The notes beneath the pieces were generated by a model, which worked only from the letters and a program-made list of their open reading frames with translations, was not told where the DNA came from and did not search any database. Source: Vibrio fortis (GTDB lineage: Bacteria; Pseudomonadota; Gammaproteobacteria; Enterobacterales; Vibrionaceae). Taken from it: DNA of 64,000 nucleotides. Where the stretch lies: assembly GCF_000695685.1 (NCBI RefSeq), contig NZ_JFFR01000033.1, positions 248,001 through 312,000 on the forward strand, given 5' to 3'. This document shows, piece after piece, positions 44,666-53,379 of this stretch. The position numbers and the translations under genes are program-made. Position 1 is the first letter of the stretch. Every line of letters begins with the position of its first letter.

Positions 44666-46189
44666 TTATTCGGCAACACTTTTCATTCCGAATGTTTTTA
44701 GTGTTTCAATTCTTACGTTACCGTTCTTAGCGTATACATAGAGGCCTGCACTGTCTTCATCAGAAAAGATGTTATTGGTCATCACAGTACGACCGCCATC
44801 GGTAAAGACTTCCACAGAAATACTGTCCATAAAGATACGGATATTTGCTCGATCCTTACTTGCACACTCTAGTGGGCATGTTCTACGCAAAGCAGAGCGG
44901 CTACCTGACTGGGTACGATCAAAGGCCAATTCGCCTTTCTTAAGATCCAACTCAATCAGTGTTTTCTGTTCACCTTTACTACGAATCTCAAACACAACGC
45001 TATCACAGTCGCTAGCAGCTAGGTCAATGTCAGCAATGATTTCACAGTGAACATTATCACCGGCTTCAAATGCGAACTTTTCACCATCGTTTAACTCTAG
45101 CTCTGTATGCCTTTTTGGCGAATGACGCAACTTTTCAACTTCTTGCACTGGTGTGAACTTCAGTTTCCCGTCGTGACATAAAGAGACTTCACGAGCCAAT
45201 GTGATACTGCCGTACCAACCAAGTTCACTCGTATCGTAAGTGCCATCACACCATGGCATGAATGGCCATGAACCAATCCAAGCTTGGATGAGAGTACGCC
45301 CATTTTCATCATCGAAGACTTGTGGTGCGTAGTAGTCGAAGCCCCAATCTAATGAGCCCATAGTGGACCAATGGAACTTACCAGTTCGGTAGTCTAAGTC
45401 ACCAACAAGGTAAACCACTTGGCGTTGTTGCATACCCATTGGTGAATACATAAGGACATGTTTGTCACCCAATTTGAAGATATTTGGGCACTCAAGCATT
45501 GTCCCCAATTCGCCCATACTTTCAACACAGTACCCTACGAATTCCCAATCGGTTAAATTGTCTGACTTGTGCAGACAGACTTTACCAAATCCATTGGTCT
45601 CGTAGTTTGATGCATTGATGAGATCACTCACGCCATCTGTTACACCTGTCACCATGTACCATGAGCCTTCATGCTTCCAAACCTTTGGATCGCGGAAGTC
45701 ATGTAGGTTAATTCCCTCTGGTGGATCCGATAAGATTGGGTTTCCATCATATTTTTCGAAGTTGATACCATCCGTCGATGTTGCCATACATTGGACTTGG
45801 CGAGCTTGTGCGCATCCCGTGTAGAACAATGTCATCACGCCATCATTATTAACCGCACTACCGGTGAAGATACCGCCGCCATCCCAGCCGTCATATTCTT
45901 CGCTTGGTGCCAACGCTTCTGGCAGAGTTTCCCAGTGAATCAAATCCTCACTGACAGCGTGCCCCCAATGCATGGTGCCCCACTTTCCACTAAATGGGTG
46001 ATGCTGATAGAAGAGGTGATATTTACCTTGATACTGAATCAAACCGTGCGGGTCATTAATCCAACCAACAGGGGCTTGATAATGGTAATGCTCACGCCAA
46101 TGGTGCTGCTTGACTGTATCTTTATGCTCAGCGATGTAATCTTCAACTTGATCAATAATTGCCTGATGCTTCTTCTTATCGAATACCAC
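44666..46189 (-). CDS. GH32 family beta-fructosidase (sucrose hydrolase-type), cytoplasmic
   Basis: A 507-residue GH32 glycoside hydrolase. The nucleophile Asp46 is in GWINDPHGLIQY, where the usual motif is NDPNG, the transition-state Asp in HDFRDPKVW and the acid/base Glu in TMLECPNIFKLG. A C-terminal beta-sandwich domain (about 360-500) completes the fold. There is no signal peptide, so substrate must be imported first. I place the start at GTG 46189 because GGAGG lies five bases upstream; the longer frame extends into the operator region. The His in NDPHG is unusual. It diverges from the ROK regulator and has operator-like palindromes in its promoter. Confidence 0.9.
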   Translation of the reverse strand: MVFDKKKHQAIIDQVEDYIAEHKDTVKQHHWREHYHYQAPVGWINDPHGLIQYQGKYHLFYQHHPFSGKWGTMHWGHAVSEDLIHWETLPEALAPSEEYDGWDGGGIFTGSAVNNDGVMTLFYTGCAQARQVQCMATSTDGINFEKYDGNPILSDPPEGINLHDFRDPKVWKHEGSWYMVTGVTDGVSDLINASNYETNGFGKVCLHKSDNLTDWEFVGYCVESMGELGTMLECPNIFKLGDKHVLMYSPMGMQQRQVVYLVGDLDYRTGKFHWSTMGSLDWGFDYYAPQVFDDENGRTLIQAWIGSWPFMPWCDGTYDTSELGWYGSITLAREVSLCHDGKLKFTPVQEVEKLRHSPKRHTELELNDGEKFAFEAGDNVHCEIIADIDLAASDCDSVVFEIRSKGEQKTLIELDLKKGELAFDRTQSGSRSALRRTCPLECASKDRANIRIFMDSISVEVFTDGGRTVMTNNIFSDEDSAGLYVYAKNGNVRIETLKTFGMKSVAE

Positions 46190-46211
46190 AAGGACCTCCA
46201 ATGTTATCGAA

Positions 46212-46268
46212 ATATATTTAATTGCAACCTGCAATCAAATATATTTCATTTAATTGCAGCTAACAAAT
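46212..46268. promoter_or_regulatory. ROK operator region between GH32 and the ROK gene
   Basis: A 33-base near-perfect palindrome (46212-46244) centred on ATTGCA-ACC-TGCAAT is followed by a second partial element TTTAATTGCAGCTAACAAAT at 46249-46268. Both carry the TTTAATTGC core found upstream of the aldolase gene. The site lies just before the GH32 start and about 145 bases before the repressor start, so it can control both. Confidence 0.75.
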
Positions 46269-46412
46269 ATAGTATGATGAACTTGAGATTACGCTCACAT
46301 AAGTAAAGTAGAGCCTATTTCTAACTATATGATTTTATTGAAACTTAACTTTTTCAATATATTGTATAGAGCCATTGGAACGTTATTGCAGATCAAACTG
46401 GTCAGGAGAACT

Positions 46413-47642
46413 ATGAACAAGCCTATGAAAAGCGGACTAGGCGTTTCGTTAGATGATGTACAAAATCATAATAAACGCGTGATTCTTAATGCACTTCACA
46501 CAAGTGGTAGTTGCTCCAGAAAAGAGATAAGTCAACTCGTTGGGCTTGATCAAGCGACAGTGACACGAGCAATTAAACCGCTAATAGAACAAGGGCTAAT
46601 CGTAGAAACTGGCGTACGAAAAGCCGCGCGTGGCCGGAGCTCTATCTATCTCGGATTCAACACTCAACACCTGCGAATTTTGTCTGTTCGAATACAACGT
46701 ACTAACTTCTCTATTGATACCTTCGATCTCAATGGCGTTTCACTGACTAGCATAGTCAAACCAATCAATATCGATAATAGTCCAGAAGAGCTAATCGCGT
46801 ATTTAACACAGCAAGTAAGCAATGTACTTCAAAAGCAAGAAGGTGATGTTCTAGGTATCGCTGTTGCTATGCCTGGGCCATTTTTAGAGCAAGACAATAA
46901 AATCATGCTAATGACGGATGCTAAAAACTGGCAAGATATTGATTTTATCTCTCATATGCGTGAACAATTTCCTGACCATCCAATTTATGCCGGTCACGAT
47001 GCTAAATTGGCAGCACTTGCCGTTTGGCGTCAATTGCAAAACACTTATGATGCGAGTGTTTTATTGTATGTGTCTCTTGGACAAGGCGTGGGCTCAGGTT
47101 TGGTTATCGAAGGACAGGTTTACCATGGCAGCTTAGGTGCCGCAGGAGAAATTGGTCACACATCTATTAATTTTCAAGGGCCACAATGTAAATGTGGGAA
47201 CCTAGGTTGCCTTGAGCTTTACAGCTCAACGACAGCCTTAATAGAACGCTACAAACTTGAAGCATCACTAGAGTCCGCAGATTTTGAAGTAGTAGTGAGT
47301 GCATTCCATAACCAAGAACAAGCTGCAATAAGTGCCGTCGACTATTTAGCTAAATGCTTAGCGCACGGTTTAGTTAATAACATTAACCAGCTAAACCCAG
47401 ACTTGGTCGTCATTGGTGATGAACTGGCACAGTTAGGTACTGAGTTCTTAAGCCGCATTAAAGAACACACATTTCGATTACTGCTTCCAGATCTAGCAAA
47501 CAATATCGAATTGGTTCTTGATGAAAGCCAGGAAGATTTAGTTCATAAAGGAAATTATCACAACGTGATGTCCAATGAACTACTTCTGCCTTTGGCGCAT
47601 TTAGGGATTAAAGCCACTAATACAGCTGAAAGAACAAAATAA
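46413..47642 (+). CDS. ROK-family transcriptional repressor (NagC/Mlc/XylR type)
   Basis: A 409-residue regulator. The N-terminal winged helix (about 15-75: NKRVILNALHTSGSCSRKEI, GLDQATVTRAIKPLIEQGL) precedes the ROK sugar-binding domain. The zinc motif is CKCGNLGCLELYSS and the ROK signature is AGEIGHTSINFQGPQ. The start is ATG 46413 with AGGAG seven bases upstream; the frame extends farther up but without a ribosome site. It is divergent from the GH32/aldolase/kinase/MFS genes, so it most likely represses them until an imported sugar or its phosphate is bound. Confidence 0.92.
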   Translation: MNKPMKSGLGVSLDDVQNHNKRVILNALHTSGSCSRKEISQLVGLDQATVTRAIKPLIEQGLIVETGVRKAARGRSSIYLGFNTQHLRILSVRIQRTNFSIDTFDLNGVSLTSIVKPINIDNSPEELIAYLTQQVSNVLQKQEGDVLGIAVAMPGPFLEQDNKIMLMTDAKNWQDIDFISHMREQFPDHPIYAGHDAKLAALAVWRQLQNTYDASVLLYVSLGQGVGSGLVIEGQVYHGSLGAAGEIGHTSINFQGPQCKCGNLGCLELYSSTTALIERYKLEASLESADFEVVVSAFHNQEQAAISAVDYLAKCLAHGLVNNINQLNPDLVVIGDELAQLGTEFLSRIKEHTFRLLLPDLANNIELVLDESQEDLVHKGNYHNVMSNELLLPLAHLGIKATNTAERTK

Positions 47643-47661
47643 AGCTAGCTAACTCAAGCCA

Positions 47662-47710
47662 AACACAAATAGCCGCTAATCAGCGGCTATTTTCAGTTAT
47701 CAGAGCGAAT
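47662..47710 (+). repeat. Left copy of a terminator-containing direct repeat
   Basis: About 49 bases that align without gaps to 49792-49840, with roughly 40 positions identical by eye. They include the hairpin ATAGCCGCT/AGCGGCTAT and the downstream TTTCAGTTATC stretch. The two copies flank the DUF1254-LysR gene pair. Confidence 0.7.
47669..47693 (+). terminator. Terminator after the ROK gene
   Basis: ATAGCCGCT and AGCGGCTAT form a nine-bp stem with a four-base loop and TTTTC after it on the plus strand, 26 bases past the stop. Confidence 0.85.
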
Positions 47711-47771
47711 CTTCGCAGAGACTATTTTTCGTTTTGTCGACTACGGCTTCCATAAAAAACGCTGAATTAAC

Positions 47772-48749
47772 TTAACCGACCTTCTTAATCATCGTCACCG
47801 GGTTGTACCCCTTCTCGCCCTTGCTGACTGGCTCACTTGGGTTGTAATGGCGCATAAGCACATTAAATTTGCCCGTATTATTGCCTTCCATAGTTGGAAT
47901 ATTGTTTGGCTGACCTTCACATCCAAAACGGAGAGTGTAGGTTCCATCAATGTTCATCACGGGTTCCATTTCACTCGAAATGTTGGCTTTATCGTTAAAC
48001 ATACGCCCATCAGCATTGTAAACCGTCGCTGACCAGAATGCCCCTGCCTTCGGGTCTTTGAAAGTCGTCTCGTAACATGCATTCGCATCGAAGTACTGAC
48101 TGGTTTGATAGATGTTGTCTTCAACCATCGCACCACCCCAGCCACCAGCTGCGCCAACATAATTCATGTAATCAGTTTGGCCACTTTCTTTGTTACCAAA
48201 TGCTTTTGATTGATCATAGCCGTCACTGAAGTCGATGTTGCCAGCTCTATCCGTGGCCTTAAATGACGCCATATCCCACTCCTTTACAACAAACGGCTTA
48301 TCGCTGCTGGTTTCAATCTTCAGGTTACGGCGTGCATCATCTTCAAGAGCACGGACAATAACAAATGCGTGATCCGTTTTTGCGCTGATTTTGTGACGAC
48401 CAGAACCGTAGATCATTGGCTGTGTTTCGTGGTTTTCATCGACGACTTGCAGTGACACATATTGGTCGGTTTCTGGAACTGTCACATAGACATCATCGTT
48501 CGACATATCGATGACAGAAACAGAATAGAAAGTGTCTCGATTCATTCGTACAACGAACTGCTCTTCAGGAACGCTGCTCGGTACAGGCATCTCAAAGAAT
48601 GTGTTGATACCACCCGCTTTTTCTACCACCGCGCCGAGGCGCATATTCGTGTATGCCTGAGCAAAATTATCTTCCGTGACAATAGTTGGCGCTGCAATAA
48701 CGCTGGTTGAGAATAAAGCGACAGCAGTAAGGGGAAATAGTGTTTTCAT
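47772..48749 (-). CDS. DUF1254/DUF1214 domain exported protein
   Basis: A 325-residue periplasmic protein with signal peptide MKTLFPLTAVALFSTSVIAA. The N-terminal part (about 30-140, RMNRDTFYSVSVIDMSNDD, VSLQVVDENHETQPM) is the DUF1254 type. The C-terminal part (about 215-320, FKDPKAGAFWSATVYNADGRMF, LRFGCEG) is DUF1214. Many such proteins keep both domains, and their molecular function is unknown. It diverges from a LysR gene across 116 bases and is probably its target. Confidence 0.88.
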   Translation of the reverse strand: MKTLFPLTAVALFSTSVIAAPTIVTEDNFAQAYTNMRLGAVVEKAGGINTFFEMPVPSSVPEEQFVVRMNRDTFYSVSVIDMSNDDVYVTVPETDQYVSLQVVDENHETQPMIYGSGRHKISAKTDHAFVIVRALEDDARRNLKIETSSDKPFVVKEWDMASFKATDRAGNIDFSDGYDQSKAFGNKESGQTDYMNYVGAAGGWGGAMVEDNIYQTSQYFDANACYETTFKDPKAGAFWSATVYNADGRMFNDKANISSEMEPVMNIDGTYTLRFGCEGQPNNIPTMEGNNTGKFNVLMRHYNPSEPVSKGEKGYNPVTMIKKVG

Positions 48750-48865
48750 AGTAGCGACCTTTATATTTCAAAGTGAATGTCATTTGGAAGAGTATTGTTT
48801 GCTCCGCCGACAGTGATCACTTTATACTTCCAATATGGAAAGCGTGGAAAATAGGACTTGCCGAT

Positions 48866-49747
48866 ATGGAAAGTGTAGACTTGAACTTGCTGCGTACCTT
48901 TGTATTGCTGTGTCAGTCGAATAGCCTTAAAAGGGCTGGGATGAAACTGGGGATCTCAGAGAGCGCAGTCAGCAAGCAAATGGCCAAGCTAAGAGAGCAA
49001 TTAGGACACCCACTTTTCGAGCGCACCACAGAAGGATTGAGACCAACGCACTACAGCAAATCTATTTTGCCCAAGATTGAACAAGCCTTATCCTTAATGC
49101 ACTCCGCTACATCACCAGTGACATTCGACCCTGCTACCTATGAAGGGCCCATTACCCTCGCTTTCTTCGCCTCCACACTCGAATTTTCAGGTCTAAGTTT
49201 ATTTAAGGAACTTTCGAAAACATTCCCCAAAGCACAAATTGAGCTGAAGACTTGGACATCAGATACAGAGCAAAAATTAGAAGAAGGTGATATCACCTTA
49301 GGTGTGCACTTTCTAAACGAAGACCGCAGCACCAATATCTTCCAGAAACGCATCATGGCCGACCAACTGGTGATCGCCGTATCAAAATCGTTGGGGCCAC
49401 TAACATGGGAAGAGGCGTTGCAATTGCCTTTTATCAAGATCCGCAGTCAAGGCTGGAATGAAGACCGTTACCGATATTTAGAAATGTTGAGAAGCAATGG
49501 CATTAACCCCAACATCAGTATCACGGTGGACAATTTTTCAGTTGCGAGGCAGATTCTCGAGCAAGGAGAACACGCCTGCGTGCTAAGCGACAGTTGGAAG
49601 GACGCTTCGCTTAATACGATAGAGCCCCCCAAAGCGCTTAGGATTGATTTAAACCTTGTATCCTGCATGCGTCTTGTCGATCGTCAAAGCCCTCTAAATC
49701 TAGCGGTTCATGATGTGGTTAAAAGAGTTATGCTCGAGTCTAGATAG
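48866..49747 (+). CDS. LysR-family regulator, divergent from the DUF1254 gene
   Basis: A 293-residue LysR protein. The HTH (about 5-65) reads DLNLLRTFVLLCQSNSLKRA, then ISESAVSKQMAKLREQLG and LFERTTEGLRPTHYS. The effector domain starts near 90 with GPITLAFFASTLEFSG. ATG 48866 is chosen because it begins MESVDLNLLR, the normal LysR start, with AGGAC nine bases upstream; the longer frame adds 31 residues with no match. It most likely controls the divergent DUF1254 gene. Confidence 0.88.
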   Translation: MESVDLNLLRTFVLLCQSNSLKRAGMKLGISESAVSKQMAKLREQLGHPLFERTTEGLRPTHYSKSILPKIEQALSLMHSATSPVTFDPATYEGPITLAFFASTLEFSGLSLFKELSKTFPKAQIELKTWTSDTEQKLEEGDITLGVHFLNEDRSTNIFQKRIMADQLVIAVSKSLGPLTWEEALQLPFIKIRSQGWNEDRYRYLEMLRSNGINPNISITVDNFSVARQILEQGEHACVLSDSWKDASLNTIEPPKALRIDLNLVSCMRLVDRQSPLNLAVHDVVKRVMLESR

Positions 49748-49791
49748 TTAATTCCCTTGCACGAGAGAAATGCTCGTTATCACTTTGTACA

Positions 49792-49840
49792 AACAAAAAT
49801 AGCCGCAGATTCGCGGCTATTTTTAGTTATCTAAACGAAG
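49792..49840 (+). repeat. Right copy of the terminator-containing direct repeat
   Basis: Matches 47662-47710 without gaps at roughly 40 of 49 positions by eye, including ATAGCCGC, GCGGCTATTTT, AGTTATC and CGAA. The offset is 2130 bases. Confidence 0.7.
49795..49824. terminator. Bidirectional terminator between convergent LysR and dehydrogenase genes
   Basis: AAAATAGCCGC and GCGGCTATTTT form an 11-bp stem with a small loop; T runs occur on both strands. It lies between the convergent ends at 49747 and 49853. Confidence 0.88.
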
Positions 49841-49852
49841 CTTTTATGACTT

Positions 49853-50728
49853 TTACTTCTTCGTCTCTTCAACCACAGCCTTCATCAATACCGAAGTATC
49901 CATGCGACCTTCGCCTTGAGCAGATAGAGCTTTATATGCGTTGTTGGTTTTTTCCGTCAATGGAAGTTGGATGCCTTGGCGCTCAGCTTCATCTAAGCAG
50001 AAACCTAAGTCTTTGATCATCCAGTCGATAGCAAAGCCAAAGTCGAACTTGTTTTCCGACATCGTCACCGCGCGGTTCTCCATCTGCCATGAGCCAGCAG
50101 CGCCGTTTTTAAGGCAATCAACCAGAGTTTGAATGTCTAAGCCTGATTTCTCAGCAAGCACTAAGCCCTCAGACAGGCCGTTTAATACACCTGCAATACA
50201 GATCTGGTTAACCATTTTCGCGCGTTGGCCTTGGCCGACCTTACCCATAAGAACGGATGACTTACCATAAGCGTCGAATACAGGTTGCAGGTCATTGAAT
50301 AGCTCTTGTTCACCACCACACATGATGGTTAGCACGCCGTTTTCTGCGCCCGCTTGACCGCCTGATACTGGTGCATCCATAAAACGAACACCAGCTTTGT
50401 TAGCAGCAACGTCAAGCTCTTCCGATAACAGTGCAGACGTCGTGGTGTGGTCGACAAGGATCGCGTTTGGCTTCATCGCCGCCAATGCACCTGTTTCGCT
50501 GGTCGTCATACTGCGAACGTCGTCATCGTTGCCAACACAAACCAACACTACGTCAGCTTCTGCTACACACTCCGCAACGGTCTCAGCGGCTTTACCTTGA
50601 TATTTATCAGCCCAATCGAGTGCTTTGCTGTGAGTACGGTTAAATACCGTTACTTCGAAACCGGCTTTAACTAGGTGACCTGCCATTGGGAAACCCATCA
50701 CACCCAGTCCGATAAAACTTACTTTCAT
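49853..50728 (-). CDS. Beta-hydroxyacid dehydrogenase (3-hydroxyisobutyrate / tartronate semialdehyde reductase family)
   Basis: A 291-residue NAD(P)-dependent enzyme. The Rossmann motif is SFIGLGVMGFPMAGHLVKAG. The substrate signature DAPVSGGQAGAENGVLTIMCGG is near 120, and the catalytic Lys is in GQGQRAKMVNQICIAG. Length and motifs fit GarR/MmsB-type enzymes, but substrate cannot be decided. It lies 13 bases after a LysR gene on the same strand, so regulator and enzyme may share a transcript. Confidence 0.88.
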   Translation of the reverse strand: MKVSFIGLGVMGFPMAGHLVKAGFEVTVFNRTHSKALDWADKYQGKAAETVAECVAEADVVLVCVGNDDDVRSMTTSETGALAAMKPNAILVDHTTTSALLSEELDVAANKAGVRFMDAPVSGGQAGAENGVLTIMCGGEQELFNDLQPVFDAYGKSSVLMGKVGQGQRAKMVNQICIAGVLNGLSEGLVLAEKSGLDIQTLVDCLKNGAAGSWQMENRAVTMSENKFDFGFAIDWMIKDLGFCLDEAERQGIQLPLTEKTNNAYKALSAQGEGRMDTSVLMKAVVEETKK

Positions 50729-50741
50729 TTATTGCTCCTTT

Positions 50742-51644
50742 TTATGAGGCGGGCGCTTCATTGTGAAAAGATCGAATGCTCTCAATCAGTGCATTAATCA
50801 GTAGCGTCAACGCCTTAGGCTGATATTTTCTCTCTTTGTACACTAAATATGCCTGTCGGTCACCTCGATGGTATTCAGGTAGGAGTTGAATGAGGTCCAT
50901 ATTGGGTGAGATATGACGAAACGGCAGTGAAGCGACACCTAAGCCATTCTCAACCGCTTCGGCGACTCGGTGGATATCATTGACCACAAACTTGGGTTGA
51001 ATGCTGATATTGCGCTCAAGGGTATCTCCTTTATAGAGCGGAATGTCCGTCACATGGTCAACACTGACCCAGTCTTGCTGCGCCAACTGTTCTGGGGTGG
51101 TTATGGCACCTCTGCGCTCTAGGTATTTCTGACTAGTAAAGAAGCCGTGCTTGGCTTTAAACAGGGGGCGCGCAATCATCCCTTCCAAGTTGGAGACATT
51201 AAAGGTCACCAGCAAGTCACGATCCGTTTCTGGGACTAAATGTTGCTGACTCAAGACTAAATCCAATTGCACCTTAGGGTACTGGATCAGAAAATTCTCG
51301 ATCGTGTTGCTCAGAAAGCTGCCATAAAAATTGTGTGGGACGGTCAGCTTAATCTTGCCCTGAATCACATCCTTGCCTTTGAGCAGATCCAAAAAACCAG
51401 CTTGCAATGACTCCATACCGCTACTGAGGGATTGAAACGCCGCTTCGCCATCCTCAGTCGCAACCAACTCTCGCCCTTTTTTCTCAAGCAGACGAATCCC
51501 AAGCCGCTCCTCTAAAGCAGATAGACGGCGGGACATGGTTGAGACAGGAAGCTGCAGTGAACGCGAGGCCGAAAGCAGAGAGCCTTTCTCTACCACAGCA
51601 CAAAATAAAAACAGATCATCAATGTTTCCATATATGGAATTCAT
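50742..51644 (-). CDS. LysR-family regulator upstream of the dehydrogenase
   Basis: A 300-residue LysR protein. The HTH is IDDLFLFCAVVEKGSLLSAS, LPVSTMSRRLSALEERLGIR and LLEKKGRELVATEDG (about 5-65). The effector domain runs from about 95 (GKIKLTVPHNFYGSFLS). Its stop is 13 bases before the dehydrogenase start. It also diverges from a DUF2798 gene across 82 bases, so either neighbour may be its target. Confidence 0.88.
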   Translation of the reverse strand: MNSIYGNIDDLFLFCAVVEKGSLLSASRSLQLPVSTMSRRLSALEERLGIRLLEKKGRELVATEDGEAAFQSLSSGMESLQAGFLDLLKGKDVIQGKIKLTVPHNFYGSFLSNTIENFLIQYPKVQLDLVLSQQHLVPETDRDLLVTFNVSNLEGMIARPLFKAKHGFFTSQKYLERRGAITTPEQLAQQDWVSVDHVTDIPLYKGDTLERNISIQPKFVVNDIHRVAEAVENGLGVASLPFRHISPNMDLIQLLPEYHRGDRQAYLVYKERKYQPKALTLLINALIESIRSFHNEAPAS

Positions 51645-51726
51645 GGTTCTTTATATGCCTATTTTTCTCATTTGTGGATAAGAGTAACCTTAACCCAACG
51701 AACAAGAAAAATCATTAGGAGCAGAG

Positions 51727-51984
51727 ATGAACAAAAAACTTCACTATGTCACTGCAACACTCTCTTCACTGGTCATGGCAGTACTGATGTCAGGCATAAT
51801 TTCAGGTACTAAGATGGGCTTCAGCCACGATTGGCCACCAGTATGGCTAAACAGCTTTTTGTTGGCGTGGCCATGTGCACTGGTACTTAGCCTTACGCTA
51901 CTGCCAAAAGTGAAAAAGCTCGCAGAGTGGATATGTAAACCAAGAGAATCACAACCGTCTCAAGTCGGGCTATGTGATGAATAG
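51727..51984 (+). CDS. DUF2798 small inner-membrane protein
   Basis: An 85-residue protein with two membrane helices (VTATLSSLVMAVLMSGIIS and NSFLLAWPCALVLSLTLLP) separated by a short periplasmic-side loop. Proteins of this size and pattern are classed as DUF2798, and no function is known. The ribosome site AGGAGCAG precedes ATG 51727. It is divergent from a LysR gene. No clear terminator follows; the 100 bases after it hold nothing I can identify before the YebC terminator. Confidence 0.85.
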   Translation: MNKKLHYVTATLSSLVMAVLMSGIISGTKMGFSHDWPPVWLNSFLLAWPCALVLSLTLLPKVKKLAEWICKPRESQPSQVGLCDE

Positions 51985-52081
51985 GGAGTCGACGAATGGT
52001 TTTTGTAATGGTTAAAGCCAAAAAGCACCGATTTTTTCATCGTTCCGGCGGAACAATGATCAAGGTAAAATCGCAGACATA

Positions 52082-52110
52082 AAAAAACCGAGCACATGGC
52101 TCGGTTTTTA
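52082..52110 (-). terminator. Terminator of the YebC-family gene
   Basis: AAAAACCGAGC and GCTCGGTTTTT form an 11-bp stem with a short loop, with T runs available on both strands, 44 bases past the stop. Confidence 0.9.
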
Positions 52111-52153
52111 GTATTCAAATGACAGTTCACTGAGCTGTCACGACAACGTAGAA

Positions 52154-52870
52154 TTACAGCTCAGCGTTGTGGTAAACCTGTTGTACGTCATCACAGTCAT
52201 CTAGAAGGTCTAGGAACTTCTGGAATTTCACTGCATCATCACCCGCTACAGGCGTGTGAGTTTGAGGTACGAACGTGATCTCTTCAACGTCTAGTGTTAG
52301 ATCTGGGAAAGCAGCTGTTAGTGCAGTCTTAGTCTTGAAGAACTCTGTTGTTGGAGCGAATACAGTGATTACGCCGTCTTCTAGCTCAACGTCAGTTACG
52401 TCTACGTCTTCCATCATTAGCGTTTCTAGGATGATCTCGTCATCTTCGCCTTTGAATTGGAATACCGCTTGGTGAGCGAACATGTGAGAAACAGAACCTT
52501 CAACACCGATTTTCGCACCAGTCTTAACGAAACATTGGCGAACGTCTTGGAAAGTACGGTTACCGTTATCTGTTAGACAGTCAACGATTACGCTTGTGCC
52601 GCCAGGGCCGAAACCTTCGTAACGAGCTGGTACGTAGTCTTCACCACCACCGCCGTTTGCTTTATCGATCGCTTTGTCGATAACGTGTGCAGGTACTTGG
52701 TCTTTTTTCGCTTTAGCAATCAGGTGCTTAAGCGATAGATTCATATCTGGATCTGAACCGCCATTCTTCGCACACATGTAAATTTCTTTACCGTACTTGG
52801 AATAAACTTTAATTTTTGCGCCTGCTGTTTTCGCCATAGAGGCTTTACGCACTTCAAAACTTCTTCCCAT
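52154..52870 (-). CDS. YebC/TACO1-family protein, YeeN subgroup
   Basis: A 238-residue cytoplasmic protein of the YebC/PmpR family. The signatures are [70 protein letters not shown], and the end [15 protein letters not shown]. The end and N-terminal [22 protein letters not shown] resemble E. coli YeeN more than YebC. Family members were described as regulators, and recent work on YebC links it to translation of proline-rich stretches; the YeeN branch is less clear. It is probably monocistronic, with an AAGATCCCGATGG start region. Confidence 0.88.
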   Translation of the reverse strand: MGRSFEVRKASMAKTAGAKIKVYSKYGKEIYMCAKNGGSDPDMNLSLKHLIAKAKKDQVPAHVIDKAIDKANGGGGEDYVPARYEGFGPGGTSVIVDCLTDNGNRTFQDVRQCFVKTGAKIGVEGSVSHMFAHQAVFQFKGEDDEIILETLMMEDVDVTDVELEDGVITVFAPTTEFFKTKTALTAAFPDLTLDVEEITFVPQTHTPVAGDDAVKFQKFLDLLDDCDDVQQVYHNAEL

Positions 52871-52967
52871 CGGGATCTTCTCTCTGATTCAATTAACGGG
52901 GCAAATTCTAGCAAAAAACCGCATCATTTCAATTCTGCGGCATTGCTGGGGTAAGCGTGGTCTGCAA

Positions 52968-53177
52968 TTATGCGACACCCATTACCTGTTTGTATTTCTC
53001 CACAGACTGATCAAACCAAGCTTTCTCTTGTGGGTCGGTAAGCTTCATTGCTTCTTCAACAATGGCTTCAGGGCCACATTTTGCCTGCTTCAATTGCCAT
53101 ACGAGGAATGAAGCCTGCTTATCCAGCTCGATCTTGTTTTTCTCATCGGGTGGAAGGAGTGAAAGGTTGATAGACAT
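52968..53177 (-). CDS. Small DUF3283-like protein
   Basis: A 69-residue soluble protein, MSINLSLLPPDEKNKIELDK onward, mostly helical and charged with one central Cys. It resembles a short Vibrio family I recall as DUF3283. The start is ATG 53177; upstream codons in this frame run into the promoter region and lack a good ribosome site. It is alone between the YebC-type and phhB genes. Function unknown. Confidence 0.65.
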   Translation of the reverse strand: MSINLSLLPPDEKNKIELDKQASFLVWQLKQAKCGPEAIVEEAMKLTDPQEKAWFDQSVEKYKQVMGVA

Positions 53178-53379
53178 TTTCAGCCTCAGTCTGTAGTAAA
53201 CTTGGCCGAGAAATATAGCATATAGGGCTCTAGTAAAACCAATATTATAAGAAGAATTCAATAAGAAAGAGGCTCACACAGAGCCCCTAGCTTGCCTATT
53301 TAAGCGATGATGGCACTCTCATCACAAATAAATCACAAATCCCCTAAATGCTTGACGCAACTCGTCAACAATATCGTTG

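Noticed and set aside
45791-46306. 171-codon plus-strand frame overlapping GH32 and the operator region
   Set aside because: It is antisense to the GH32 catalytic domain and runs through the operator palindromes; no ribosome site.
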